Below, piece by piece: positions 10,726 to 22,330 of a stretch of 64,000 nt of DNA. The DNA comes from Mycoplasmopsis opalescens ATCC 27921 (GTDB taxonomy: Bacteria > Bacillota_I > Bacilli_A > Mycoplasmatales > Metamycoplasmataceae): assembly GCF_000712185.1 (NCBI RefSeq), contig NZ_KL544020.1, positions 26,237 through 90,236 on the forward strand, written 5' to 3'. How positions within the stretch are numbered: the stretch's first letter is position 1; each line of letters starts with the position of its first letter. The position numbers and the translations under genes are program-made. The notes beneath the pieces were generated by a model. That model was not told the origin of the DNA, made no database searches, and saw only the letters and a program-made list of their open reading frames with translations.

Positions 10726-11791
10726 TTCAAGTTGAGCAAAAATATCGCAAAAATTCCCACATTTATTCCAATATACTGCTAAAAGACAGTCAGAAACTAA
10801 TAGTGGAACATTAGCGGGCTCAGTCGTAGAAAAAGAAACACCAGCTTATAAGCCGTTAGGTTTATTAACTCCAGCTTTAATTATTCTTTTAATCTTCACT
10901 GTTTTCCCATTCTTATTCAACTTTGGTAGTGCATTCTTAGAAGTTGATAATGTCACTGATAAAATAGTTTTTACAACCAAACAAGTTTCGAAATTACTTT
11001 CTAGTGCAGATTATGCTGTCGGATTTAGAAACTCAATTATTTATGGATTAATATTGCTCCCATTCAATATGACGATTGCCTTATTAATTAGCTCATTAAT
11101 AGCCACACTAATTAAAAAATGAGCTAAAGGATTGTGACAAACAGTCTTTTTCCTTCCATATATGACTAATGCGGTTGCTGTCTCGCTAGCATTTATTCAA
11201 TTTTTTGCCCCAAGTGGGCTCTTCAACACAGCATTTAACTTAGGAGCATATACCTGATTAGAATCAGGGGATAAATATACTTATCGTGCTTTATTTCCTA
11301 TGTTTGTGCAAGGTGTTTGATCTTCAATGGCATTTAACATTTTGATTTTTACAACCGCTATGCTCTCGGTTGATAAAAATCAATACCGTTCAGCCTCAAT
11401 CGATGGTGTTGGAGGCATTAAACAATTTTTTACAATCACCTTACCATCGATTAAATCAACCACTACTTTTTTAATCACTATCGGTATTATTAATGGAACT
11501 AAGCTTTTCCCACTTGCTTTATTCAATAATAGACCGGAAGGAGCAATTAGTAATGGTGGTTCATCATTAATGCTTTTCATTTATAGTCAAACTGAAGGCG
11601 GAAACTATCCACTAGCTTCAGCTAGTGCTATCTCGCTTTTAGTTATTGGTCTATTCTATTCATTTATTATTCGTGGCGGCTTTAACTCAGTGACAAAAAT
11701 GGCGTTCAATTTAGGAGAATACAATGTTTGAAATCGGATTAAAAGCTCGAAAGAAATGATTGAGTTTCAAGCTAAGAAAAATAAAAGATAA
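10712..11791 (+). CDS. ABC transporter permease 1 (CUT1/MalF-like)
   Basis: 359 residues. A cytoplasmic N-terminus is followed by TM1 (PALIILLIFTVFPFLFNFGS) and about five more membrane segments. The EAA-like loop is SVDKNQYRSASIDGVGGIKQFFTITLP, the coupling helix that docks on the ATPase. The start overlaps the ATPase gene by 14 bases and the end overlaps permease 2 by 68 bases, indicating tight translational coupling. Many UGA Trp codons. Confidence 0.85.
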
Positions 11792-12716
11792 AACTGGCAA
11801 TCAAGTTCGTGAAGTATCTTTTACTTCAATTTTGCTTAGTGTTTTATTAAAAATTCTTATCTTAAGCTTTTTTGCTCTAGTAATTTTGTTCCCATTTTTC
11901 TATATGCTCACTATTTCTTTAATGTCTAATGACCAAGCAGAGTTGTTAGCTGGTAAAAAACCGGTTTTCTTACCAGATGGAGCTCACTGAGAAAACTTTT
12001 CAAAAGTTGCCTTTACTGAGACCTCTTCAGGGACTAACTATTGAGGTTCATTTGCTTTAACATTTTTCAATGTTTTAGTCTCAATCGTCGCTAAAATCTT
12101 CGTTACTTTATTAGCGGGATATGCCTTTTCACTTAAAAATTGAAAAGGTAAAAGTGTTCTTTGAACAATTTTAATTTCACTTTTAGTGCTTCCAGAAGTT
12201 GCTTTATTAGCTGGACAATACTATGTTGTAACTAAAGTTAATGACAATATTATTCCATTGCGTAGCAACTATGCAGGTGCAATTGCTATTATGGTTTTAC
12301 CTTTCAGTGCAAGCATTTTTAACATTTTAATGTATCGTAATGCTTTCGACGCTATTCCTTCAAGAATTAAAGAAGTTGCCATGATTGATGGAGCTGTTGG
12401 AGCTAAATATTTATTTAAAATAGCTATCCCAATGGTTATGCCCACTACCCTAACGGTAATCATTTTAACTGCCCTAGCATCTTGAAACGCGTACTTATGA
12501 CCTTCGATTAACTTCCAAAATAAATATCAAGTTATGTCAATATGACTTTTCAGTGCCGGAAGAGACCCAGAAGGAATTGATGATGCTAAATTATTCTTAA
12601 ACATTAGATTAGCTGCTGCAATTTTAGTTACTCTACCAATGTTTGTTGCTTATATGTTTGCCCGTCGTAGAATTATGAATGCTATCTCACGTCAAGGAAG
12701 CGCAATTAAAGGATAA
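11724..12716 (+). CDS. ABC transporter permease 2 (CUT1/MalG-like)
   Basis: 330 residues. TM1 is ILILSFFALVILFPFFYMLTISL. The EAA loop is YRNAFDAIPSRIKEVAMIDGAVGAKYLFKIAIP, a canonical MalG-type motif. Together with permease 1 it forms the membrane channel of the importer. The ATG follows TTAGGAGAATACA within the end of permease 1. The downstream small gene starts two bases after its stop. Confidence 0.87.
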
Positions 12717-12718
12717 TT

Positions 12719-13000
12719 ATGAACAAAGTTAATACTAAAAAAATTACCATTACTTGAGCAATAATTCTTTTAATTTCTGTGATAGCAATTATTCTTAGCT
12801 CGATTACTATTGCGCATGCCAACCAAGTACTTTATCAAGCTACATCAAAAGTTATTTTGCCATCAGAAATTATTAACACTGCTAATGCCCAAAAAGCCTT
12901 CTGTACAGGCATTATAGCATTTAGTATTGTTACAACTTTAATTGGTTTATACATTGTTTATACCGGCATTAAAACATGAAATTATCAAGCATTAGTGTAG
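12719..13000 (+). CDS. small two-TM membrane protein of the ABC operon
   Basis: 93 residues: TM1 ITWAIILLISVIAIILSSIT, an exported loop of about 35 residues, and TM2 TGIIAFSIVTTLIGLYIVYTG. No family recognised. It lies two bases after permease 2 and eight bases before the next lipoprotein, so it is part of the operon and may be an accessory subunit. UGA codons at 12752 and 12977 are Trp; the end is TAG at 12998. Confidence 0.7.
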
Positions 13001-13008
13001 GAGAAAAT

Positions 13009-14307
13009 ATGAAAATTAAAAAATTATTATTTCCCTTAGCTTTAACTTCATCGGCCTTAATCCCTTTAAGTGCTGTTTCATGTTACTTAAAACTAGATGA
13101 ATTATCTAGTGCTGCTGTTAAATTTTCAAAATTTGAACCAATAAGCAAAAAAGATGAATTAGCTACTCCTTCGCAAAAAGAAGCTCAAACTTACAAAACA
13201 TTAAATAATGTTTTCAAAAATGAAGCCAAGTACTTAAAAATTCTTAAAGAAGGATCGCTTTTAGAATTCAACTTACAAACTTACGAAGAAAGAATTAAAA
13301 AAGCCGATCCTCAAGTTGTATTAAAATTCATAGCTCATTACACGAAAAAAACGCCTTTATTCTATGATATGGTTTACAACCGTAAAAACTGATCACAAAT
13401 TAGTGATAGCTTTAGAGAAGCGGATTCTATTGCACATCACCACTTAGCTAACTTAGGAAAAATAAGAACCAATGAAGCTAACTTTAAGGATGCCTTCACT
13501 AAAGCATTATTCTACTTAGCTGAAAACGGTTTAACTATAAAAGAAAAAAGCCGTGCTGGTATGCAACATCTTGTTTCTCCAGAGTGAATTGCCTTAAGAA
13601 AAACTTATGATTATAATGATACTGATGAAAATGATCACTCTGATAAATTAGTTTTCAAAAAAGCTTTAGAAATTAATTCTGAAGACTTCAAACTTTATTC
13701 AGCATCACCAAAAGTATTTATTGAAAATCGTAAGGACGTAGTTTACACTCAAGAAGAAGCGAAAAATGCTAACTTAGATTGAAATCAAATGCAAAAGTAT
13801 CTCAAAAAAGAATTACGCAAAATTGGAAGCACTATTGAAGATGCAGCTAGAATGATTTTACACAGTTTCTTTATCGCAAATTATAATGAAGCTGAATTGC
13901 ATTTAGCTTTCAATAAAGTAACACAAAGAATTGAATACATTATTCGCTACAAAGATGAAGCAACTAAAAAATTTAACGAATTTAACTATACAGAAGCTGT
14001 TTTGGATGCACAAAAAATTGCAAAAGATTATATTCGATGAGCCGAATTAACTATTAAAGGTGAAAAAGAAAAAGCGAATGCTTCACTAGTTAAATATAAC
14101 GAAGCTAAAGCTAAATTTACTATTAATAATTTAACAAGCGAAACAATTGCACAACAATTTTCATGAGATATCAAGGATATTACAGATAAAGATAAAATCG
14201 ATCTTGTTTGAAACTATCTTAAAGGTATTAAATTAGACGATGAAGACAAAGAAAATGTTTTAAAACAATTATTAATCGATGCTAAATGAATGTATGACAA
14301 TAAATAG
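13009..14307 (+). CDS. lipoprotein, last gene of the nuclease-ABC operon
   Basis: 432 residues. Signal MKIKKLLFPLALTSSALIP and a lipobox ending AVSC. The start at 13009 was preferred to an in-frame ATG 33 bases upstream because AGGAG lies between them and the signal peptide starts cleanly here. The mature protein is mostly helical, with VYTQEEAKNANLDWNQMQKYL and an Ala/Lys-rich segment near 340-370. No known domain. Its operon position suggests an accessory surface component of the importer. A terminator hairpin follows. Confidence 0.72.
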
Positions 14308-14316
14308 ATAAGCTTT

Positions 14317-14354
14317 AAAATTACAGCCTACAACGGTTGTAATTTTATTTTTTT
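14317..14354 (+). terminator. terminator of the nuclease-ABC operon
   Basis: AAAATTACA (14317-14325) / TGTAATTTT (14338-14346) stem with an inner GCC/GGT pairing, followed by a T-rich run. A half copy of the dispersed GTTCCCAAA/CTGTxxxACAG element follows at 14357-14386. Confidence 0.75.
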
Positions 14355-14416
14355 AGCTTGTGCCACAGTCATTTTGGGAACAAAAAAATAATTAGAACTA
14401 AATAATTTTTTATAGC

Positions 14417-14422
14417 TATAAT
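14417..14422 (+). promoter_or_regulatory. TATAAT -10 box, leaderless start
   Basis: TATAAT ends six bases before ATG 14429 and directly abuts another in-frame ATG at 14423. The start point expected from the -10 box is at 14429, so that ATG is preferred. No SD sequence. Confidence 0.6.
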
Positions 14423-14428
14423 ATGATT

Positions 14429-15249
14429 ATGGAAAATATAAATTACAATAAAAAACGCAATAGAATTATTCTTTTGACTTTGGGAGTGATTGTTGCAATA
14501 TCAACATTAGTATTTTTAGTTATTAATATTGCAACATTTGATCCTGAAAAAGCAAACTTTTATAAACAACATGTGCCTACATTTCATTTAGTGTTTGGTA
14601 GATTTACATCATTATTTTATTTTACCTATTTAACTACATTTTTTTAGCCATTATGTTGCTTTTAGCCGCATTAAAATATCAAAATAAAAGAATTAATGAA
14701 GCATTATTTATTTCAATAGCTTTAATCACTGTAACTTTTATAATTTATTGAACCTTAATTTCATATAAAAAAGAAACATGATCAGTCCCTTTATCGGCTA
14801 CAACTTCTTTAACTACACATGCAATTAATCCAGTTTTAGGCTTTATAGCTTTATGATTCATACGAAAAGAAGTTAAAATTAACTCATATACATTTTTATA
14901 TGCTATGTTAGCTGTATTTATCTACTTCTTATTTGCATTAATTTTATATTTTGCAACATATGATAAATTTAATACAGGTGAAAAGGTTATGGTTAAAGAT
15001 AAAGAATACATTAAAGGTGAAGGTGGCGTGATTATTTATGCTTTTCTAGACTTTGTTAAACCGTTCTTTTATAAAGGTGGAAATAAGGCTCTCATAATCC
15101 TTTTAGACATTCTAATGTTTGTACTAGCTCCCGCTATTCCTTTAGGTTTATGTGGCTTTTGAAAAGCAATCTACAAAATTCAATTCACTTGCATTCTTAA
15201 GCAATGTAAAAACAAAAGCAAAAAAAACCAACAATGTAATGTTAATTAA
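14429..15249 (+). pseudogene. frameshifted multi-pass membrane protein gene
   Basis: The first frame reads from 14429 and stops at TAG 14645-14647 directly after a run of seven T (14639-14645). The protein continues in the next frame from about 14648 to TAA 15247-15249. Adding one T restores a smooth join (FTYLTTFF-LAIMLLLAALKYQ). The rebuilt protein has about 273 residues and about six hydrophobic segments, a THAINPVLGFIALW motif and a Lys-rich tail. The pattern resembles the DUF1600/Pr6Pr-like membrane proteins, but that is tentative. It is either a true frameshift, a slippage-controlled switch, or a sequencing error in a homopolymer. Confidence 0.7.
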
Positions 15250-15251
15250 AA

Positions 15252-15286
15252 AATAAAACTTTGCGCTGCAAGGTTTTATTTTTTTT
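15252..15286 (+). terminator. terminator after the frameshifted membrane gene
   Basis: AATAAAACtTTGC (15252-15264) / GCAAgGTTTTATT (15268-15280) hairpin followed by a T run. Confidence 0.85.
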
Positions 15287-15652
15287 CTAAAAATACTGTG
15301 TATAGCCATTTCTGGTAAAAAATAATTTGCTTACAATTATTACTATAATATAATGATAATTCTATTTTTTGCTTTTTTCAAGCTTATTATGAAAATATAA
15401 ACTTAATAGCTTAAAAGACACTAAATAATTTAAATAAAAACAATATGCATATTTATTGCTTTTTATTTTTACAATTAAAAATTTAAAAAACATTTTTATC
15501 TAAATTATCTGTATATGTGATGTTTCTGATAATCTTATATATTTTATTTTTAATTGATGAATTTTCTAATCTATATATTATTTAAAAAATAAGTCGCTAA
15601 TTGCTTATAAATAAATAATGGGTAAATACACAACAAATATAATAAAATAAAT
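15287..15652. other. intergenic, AT-rich, no gene seen
   Basis: About 365 bases between two convergent terminators. It begins with a degenerate copy of the dispersed CTGT-core element (about 15290-15306). No open frame with start signals and no RNA-like GC-rich pocket was found. The terminators on both sides argue that it is largely untranscribed. Confidence 0.6.
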
Positions 15653-15683
15653 AAAAAAGTTCACCAACTTGGTAAACTTTTTT
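15653..15683 (-). terminator. terminator of the M23 lipoprotein gene
   Basis: AAAAAAGTT-c-ACCAA / TTGGT-a-AACTTTTTT hairpin with a one-base loop centre. On the minus strand the right arm ends in a T run. Confidence 0.7.
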
Positions 15684-15711
15684 AAGCTTTTTACTATTGT
15701 TTTGGTTATTT

Positions 15712-17973
15712 TTATTGTTCTAATTCAAAGTATTCTTCAACATTAAAATAGAATGACTCATCACCTCTAAGCTTAAAGATTAGATTAGGGTTAACAATTC
15801 CTTTATTTGCTTCGACTTCTTGGATAGAATAATTTAATGTTTGTCGTTCGCCATTTTCTATTTTAATTTTTTTCTTGCCCTCATTTTTAGTTAACACTTC
15901 AGCTGTAAGTGGGTCAACCTTATATTTTTTGGCTTCATTTTTTAAAACGACACCATCGACACGTGCATCAGCATAAGATGATGCTTTTTTATCTGTCTCT
16001 GGCTCATATTTTACAACTCTTTCCCCGTAAGGAGTTCTAACTTTATGATTAAAACCTGTAGCTGAAATTATTTCATTTGCTGGGTTGTAAACAGTTACAT
16101 GGGCATGAGACATTCAACCACCATTATTACTTTGGTTTCCTATAAAACCAATTTTTTGTCCTTTTTTGATTTTAAGAGGATTTTTTGGTGAAATACCTTG
16201 TGCGATATCAATTATTTTACCAGCACTGACTACAATTTCCTTACTACTAATGCCTAATTCGCTGTTGTTTAAGGTTAAAGTAGGATCTAAATGAATATAG
16301 CCGATATAAAAATGATCAGTGTTTGAAAAATATTTTTCAATTAATCTTGGAGCTATTTTTAAATCACTAACATTATATTTGGCTAAGATTACACCACCAA
16401 TTCCGGTATGAGATTTTTCGGTTCTTACATAGTAGCCTGCAACTAATTCACCATCAAAAGGAGAAATTAATGCTGTAGCTTCAGGAGCTAAATAGTCTTC
16501 TCCAACGTGTAAGTATTTAGGGGCTTCGTTACTTTTTAGGTAAAAGCCACGTAATTCATCATATCCGCCTGTAAGTAAGTTATTTCCGTAGCGTGAATAA
16601 ATATTTGCATTAACTTTTGGTAAGTTAGCTTCTGTTAATTTGTTAACTGAAAATTGAACTAAATTTTGGTTTGCTAACATAAATGATGTTTCATATAAAT
16701 CAGCAAATTCACCAACACCAAAGTTTTTGCTTAGCTCGTATTTTTTGTCTTTATATGTTACTTTTCAAGTTGCTAAGGCATTACGACGCGAGGTGTTTTT
16801 TTGTTCTAATTTGAAGCTTTCAAATTTAAGGTTAGATTTACTATAAGCATAAATTTGGTAGTCTTTTAATTGTTCTCAAATAATTGTGTAAATTGAATTA
16901 TTTATTGGTTGAATTATGAAATCATCTTTTAATGCTGCCTTAATTAAAATGTCTTTGTTTTGAGCATCTTCTACTTTTTCGATTTCAAAACTTTGAGTTA
17001 AATCAAAACTAATATCGTAAAAATCTGAACCAATTTTCACATTTTTATTATTAATTTTCTCAACTTCTTGAGCAATTCCAACACGGATATTTAGCTCATA
17101 TTTTAATTCAGCACCAGGAATGAATTTAATATTTTCAACAAAAATCTTATATTTAGCTTTGTCAGCGACTAATAAATTATTAATTTCGGTTTTTTTAGCT
17201 TCATTAAGATTAATATTAAAAATTTCATTTAACATTTTAATTGATAATTCATTAGCTTCAAAGTTTTCTAATTGGGCTAATTTTGCTTTGTCAATTGTTA
17301 TATTAAGATCTTTTTCACTGATAAGTGATTGTATTTTTTCCTTTAGCTCAATTACTTTATTATATTTTTGTTCACTAGCATTCAGCTTAATTCCATCAAT
17401 AACAAACTCGACTAATCTTGATTCTTTAAGTTTTTTATCCTTATTAACGATTCTAGTAAACTTAATAGGTAAGATAACTTTGGTTATATCTTTATCACTT
17501 CTTCTTATTGAATGGAATTGGTATTCAAAACTTATATTTTCGTTTTTGATCTTTTCTTTAAAATATTCATCATCCATACTTGCTAATAAATCCTTTTTAA
17601 AGCTATTAAAATCAAAATCTATATATTCATAAACATAATCATTAGTTGTAAAACTTCTAAAATCTTTAATTTTAGTAAAATCAACTGATTTTCCGCTAAT
17701 TTGATTTGTTCCCGATTCGCCAGTAGCTAAGCTTTTTTCAGCTTTTTCATTATATTTAAAATAGTTTTTATTAACTAGTTTTTCAGCCTCTAAGGCAAAT
17801 CTAGAAAGTATGTTATTATCTTTAGCTAAATTTATATTATTTTCAATAGCTTTATCAGGATTTTTTGTTTCCGATTCATCTGTATTATGCTTGTTTTGGC
17901 ATGAAACCATAGCAAAAGCACTAAGTGAAAATACTGATGAAGCTAAGGAAAGTTTTAATAATTTTCTTTTCAT
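15712..17973 (-). CDS. lipoprotein with C-terminal M23-type metallopeptidase domain
   Basis: 753 residues. Signal MKRKLLKLSLASSVFSLSAF and lipobox ending MVSC. About 450 Lys/Asn/Glu-rich residues of unknown fold precede a domain with all M23 zinc-peptidase marks: HVGED (His489, Asp493) in the context HVGEDYLAPEATALISPFDG, the IHLDP motif, GQKIGFIGNQ, and the HxH pair SHAHV (His623, His625). M23 enzymes usually cut peptidoglycan cross-links, a substrate mycoplasmas lack. An alternative host protein or bacterial target is likely, but this is inference. Its ATG overlaps the stop of the upstream aquaporin-like gene (TAATG), so the two are translationally coupled. Confidence 0.85.
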
Positions 17974-18878
17974 TATAAATTATGTGAAACGTTGTTTTTG
18001 TGACCAATTAAAATCATAATTATTGGCACAACTAGACTGAAAATTACAGTAATTGCGCTTGTATAACCTAAGTTTGTACATGCATAAAGTATCTTATATT
18101 TATGTTGCTTTTTAGCTTCAAAATCAACTGTTTTATCGATGCTTTTTATATCTTTGATTTTATTCTTAATCAAATTAATAATTTCATCAATCACAGATAA
18201 AAGAGGAAAAGCTAGGTGAAAGGCAAAACCATTGAATGGACTAGACATAAATATAAGAGCAAATACTATAATTGTTGAGACTAATATTACTCAAAAATGA
18301 TTAGATCCAAATTGTGCTGGATTAATAAATGGCAACCATGACAATGTAGTGGCGAATAAGCCAATAAAGAATATCTCTTTAATAATATTTTTACGAATTG
18401 TCATTGCATCAGTGAATTTTAATAAATCCATAACTGAATTAACTTCGTTTAATGTTTCGTGGTTTTTAGTACTTTTAATAAAGTAGAAAATGCCTGTAAA
18501 TAAGACATATCCGGCAATTGCGCCTAATAGTTGTGCTCCAATAATATAAAATATTCCTTGATAAGCAATACCTAATCCAAATTTAGGCACATGTTTTGAT
18601 GCTCTTAAAATTGATTGTGTAAGCACGCTAATTGGGTTAATAAAAGTTGTTAAACCCTCTGGGTAAATGATCCGAGACGTTCCTCACGGTATGACTGCGG
18701 CGATTAAAAAACTAAGTGCAAAACCAAAAGAATTAACTAATGCAACGCGCTTATATTTAAATATTTTTACAGCTAAAGCTCATAAAAAAACGAATAATAC
18801 CATGCCAAGCACTATTGAAAATTCTGTTGCAAAGACATTTGCATTAAATCATTTACTAAGTATAATTTGTTCCCTCAT
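17973..18878 (-). CDS. aquaporin/MIP-like membrane protein (divergent)
   Basis: 301 residues, six predicted membrane segments. The order resembles MIP channels: TM1 FATEFSIVLGMVLFVFLWAL, TM2 ALVNSFGFALSFLIAAVIPW, a TFINPIS loop where NPA would be, TM3 IFYIIGAQLLGAIAGYVLF (very MIP-like), TM4 IIKEIFFIGLFATTLSWLPF, TM5 and a degenerate second half-loop, FNGFAFHLAFPL. The second NPA is not preserved, so pore function is uncertain. It could instead be a mycoplasma-specific membrane family. SD AGGAAACATG-type start at 18878. The gene is coupled to the M23 lipoprotein gene. Confidence 0.5.
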
Positions 18879-18993
18879 GTTTCCTTTCTTTGTTTGATTA
18901 TCTATAGATAATCACTAAAAATTATAAAGGATATTTTTGTTTTTATTTGTATTTAGTTATTGTGGCGAATTTATCTGTATTGCAGCCAAATAA

Positions 18994-19028
18994 GTAAAAA
19001 AATATAACAGTATATTTACCGTTATATT
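18994..19028 (-). terminator. terminator of the helicase gene
   Basis: AATATAACaGTA / TACcGTTATATT stem (19001-19028) followed on the minus strand by a seven-T run. Confidence 0.75.
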
Positions 19029-19030
19029 TA

Positions 19031-22000
19031 TTAAAATTCAATAGTTTTATTGTTTAAATCTTCATTAATTTGAGCTGTATCTACTATTTTTGTGGCCAGA
19101 TCATTTAAATGAAATTCATTAATAATTTCAATGATTTCGTCTTTTTTAGCTTCCCATGCTATTCTATCTAGTTTAAAGAGTCTATATTTTTTGCTTTGAA
19201 TAAAACGACATAAATCATTTAATTGAATGAATTTTTCAGCATTTCCAACGTAAGAATAATCATCGACTAAAATCGCTAAAACCGGAACATGAGCACATTT
19301 TACAATGAAGTCAACTTTTAATGTACCGATTGATTCATTTTCTGCAAGATAGAAACGATCCTTATTTTCAATTCATTGTTGTAAACTTTGCATTATTTCT
19401 TGTTTTAATTCTGAAGCGACTGGAATTGTCATTGTTTTGTGATCTTCAAAATCTTCTAAAATTGCTTTTTCGGTGGCGTTTTGGTTAAAATCAATATCTA
19501 ATAAATTTTGCTTTTCTTCTTCTGAATATTCTAAAAATTCAATTCATTTTTTAAATATTTTCACATCAGGATTATCATTTGGATTATTAATTGAACTTGC
19601 TTTAAATGATTTAACAACAATCATTTTATCTTTTGCACGGCTAATGGCAACGTTTAAAGCGTTCATTCCACCACCTCGACCAACATATGTTGCATGGAAT
19701 GAAGTGGAAGCATCATAAGCCACAGAAGCAATAACTAAATCTGCCTCGTCACCTTGAATATTTTCAATATTACGAAGCATAATTTGTTTGTTCTCTATTC
19801 TTGCTTCTAAATCTGGATATTCTGCAAAAATCCTTGTTGTGATAGCTTCTTGTTGTTTTGCATTGAAGCAAAGAATAATAATTTTTTTATACTTATCTTT
19901 ATTAGCAAGAGTCAAGCGAATAACTTCGTCGATTTCTGCTTCATTTTTTGAACCTTCTCATACTCCATTAACTTCAATAACTTCAACTGGATAATATCCA
20001 TAAGGCTTTTCTGCAGAGTCAATAACATCTAAATTTGAATTATAGAAATATTTAGAGCTAAAAGTCATTAGTGAAGCGTAATTTGAACGGTAGTTTTTGT
20101 CTAAAAGTACATTGTAAACACCAACACTTTTAGCAAAATCTAACAAGCTATCAACATTGCCATAAATTGTTTCGTCATCCGTAACTCTAACTCCGAACCA
20201 GTTACTTGGCTTCATTTGTTGATTGTCGCCAGCAAGAATTTTAATTTTAGCTAAATAAAGCACAGGCAAGCCTTTTTCGATAAAAATTTGTGAAGATTCA
20301 TCTAGGATTGCATAGTCAAATTCTTCTTTTTCTCATGCTGACAAATCAGTATCAGGTGTCGTAATTATAACTGGGAAAACTTTTTTAATTATTTGTGCAT
20401 ATCTTTTAATTAGTTTATAAGGTTCAAGGTTACCGATTCTTACCACAGTTGAAAATTCTTGGTAGAGTTCTTTTTCTTCCTGAGTTAAAGCTGATAATCG
20501 CTTAATAATGTTTTTGGCTACAAATCTTTTAATTTGCTTAATGTCTGAAATTCTTTCGTTATTATCTTCAGGCAGGATAGTCATTAGTCCTTTTAATTCA
20601 TTGAAGTCTTCAACATTTAAATCTTTTATTAATGGTAAAACTTTATTTAAATTTAAGTTTAGTTGCTTTAAAAATGGATATGTAATTTTGACTAATTTGG
20701 CTATTCTATAGTATTTTCTGTCTCAAAAACTATATGAACATTTATTTACCTTTCTTACTGACTTAATCATTTCTTTAACGCTTGAAAAGTTTAAATTTTC
20801 AGGATAAACATAGCTTGCATCTAATTGTAAAAATGCCTCAAAAATTTCTTGATTAAGTAAATACCAAGAACCAGAAAGATGATGGAGTAACTTAGCATAT
20901 GTATTAAAATTTTTTTTATTCGCAAAGCTACCAATATTAGTTACGAAAGCAACATCTTGTTTACTAATTGCTCGTAGTGGGCTTAATTTTGCTTCCCCCT
21001 CGAAATTTTCTAAATAGTCTAAATAATCTTGGATTGGTTTATAAAAATTATGCTTATTCATGCCTTTATTATTTAAAACAAAAAAGCAAAAAATATTTAA
21101 ATCTTCCAATCTTTTACGAAGCACTTCAAGAGCTGCTTTTTTTTGTGAACAAACTAAGGAAGTTTTTTGATAAACCAATAAATTTGTCAAAATGTTAACA
21201 ATTGTCTGGCTCTTTCCAGTTCCTGGAGGGCCTCAAATAATTGTATTTTGATTTAATGAAGAAGCAATAGCTCTATCTTGTGAATAATTAGTTGGAGTAA
21301 TTTTAAAAATTGAAGTTTTAGGATCAAATAATGCATCCGAAACCTTTTGTTTATAGGTGTTTTTATTAAATTCGACTTTTAAAATTTTATTAAGCTGATC
21401 ATTGTTGATGATTTCAAGCATTCTATTTCTAACATAGCCACCCACAGGCTGAAATAGTCCTAAAATTAAACCAGGACAAAATTCTAAAGTTGTATTAATT
21501 ACTGTATCTGTATATTGTTTAACAAAAGGTTGATCTAATTTTAGGTTTGGGTGATAAAGATCATCTCATTTTTCATTGATATATTCAACCATATCTCTAA
21601 TGCTAAAATTACCAATATTTTCACCAATTTTTAAATCAAAATTGGCATTTCCAAGCAAAAAAAGTAATTTTTCATTCGGTACAATTTCACCGTCACTACT
21701 TAAATGAGGTACACCATTTACAATTTTCATGTAAACTTCTTTTAAAAATAAAGGTCCATAAACGGCCTTGCCATCGATGCTAACTTTAACAAAGGCAAAA
21801 CCAAGGTGCATTGGTCATGAGTTAGTTTCATCGCTTATTTCTTTAGCTCGATTTAAAAATAATTTTCATCGTAATGACTGTCTTTGGTAAAGGAGCTTTA
21901 TCTCTTCAATTATACTTTCTTTAGCATCATTAAAATTTTTATTTAGTCTGTTTAATTTATTTTCGCTAATTTCAATACCATTTTCATCAAGAATTTGTAG

Positions 22001-22255
22001 CACTTTTTCAGCTGTATCACCTGAAGTAATTTCATCACTTGCGACAACTAAATTTTGTTCTAATATTGGTATGTTGAAGTTTTTTTGGCGATAGATGATA
22101 TCAAAAGCTTTTTGTCCAAAAACCTTAAAGAAATCAAAGCTAAATTTGTTATTAATTTTCGCAAAAATAGATGGATCATTAGGCGACACATCTAATAAAT
22201 TTTGAAGTAAAGTTTCATAATTATTATGGTTATTTTCTTTTAAATCTTGTTTCAT
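19031..22255 (-). CDS. large superfamily 1 helicase with C-terminal nuclease-like domain
   Basis: 1074 residues. SF1 helicase motifs: Walker A GPPGTGKSQTIVNIL (about residue 345), Walker B FDYAILDESSQ, motif III ILAGDNQQMKPS, motif IV KIIILCFNAKQQEAI, motif V NIQGDEADLVIASVAYD and motif VI ALNVAISRAKDKMIVV. The tail (about residues 930-1030) reads TLKVDFIVK...VPVLAILVDD...RLFKLDRIAWEA, like the Vsr/REase_MTES_1575 endonuclease-like domains often fused to such helicases. Two long helical segments precede and interrupt the helicase core. Probable role: DNA or RNA unwinding in repair or defence; not proven. Start ATG has GAGG six bases upstream. More than ten UGA Trp codons. No partner genes in the operon. 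Confidence 0.85.
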
Positions 22256-22330
22256 TGCAACCTCATTAATATCTACATTAATATTATATATAATAAAAAA
22301 ATTAAGTCTAAAAAAGCATATAAAAAAAAT

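Noticed and set aside
17120..17632. Long plus-strand reading frame of 170 codons
   Set aside because: Antisense to the M23 lipoprotein gene; hydrophobic only because it mirrors Lys/Asn/Glu codons; no start signals.
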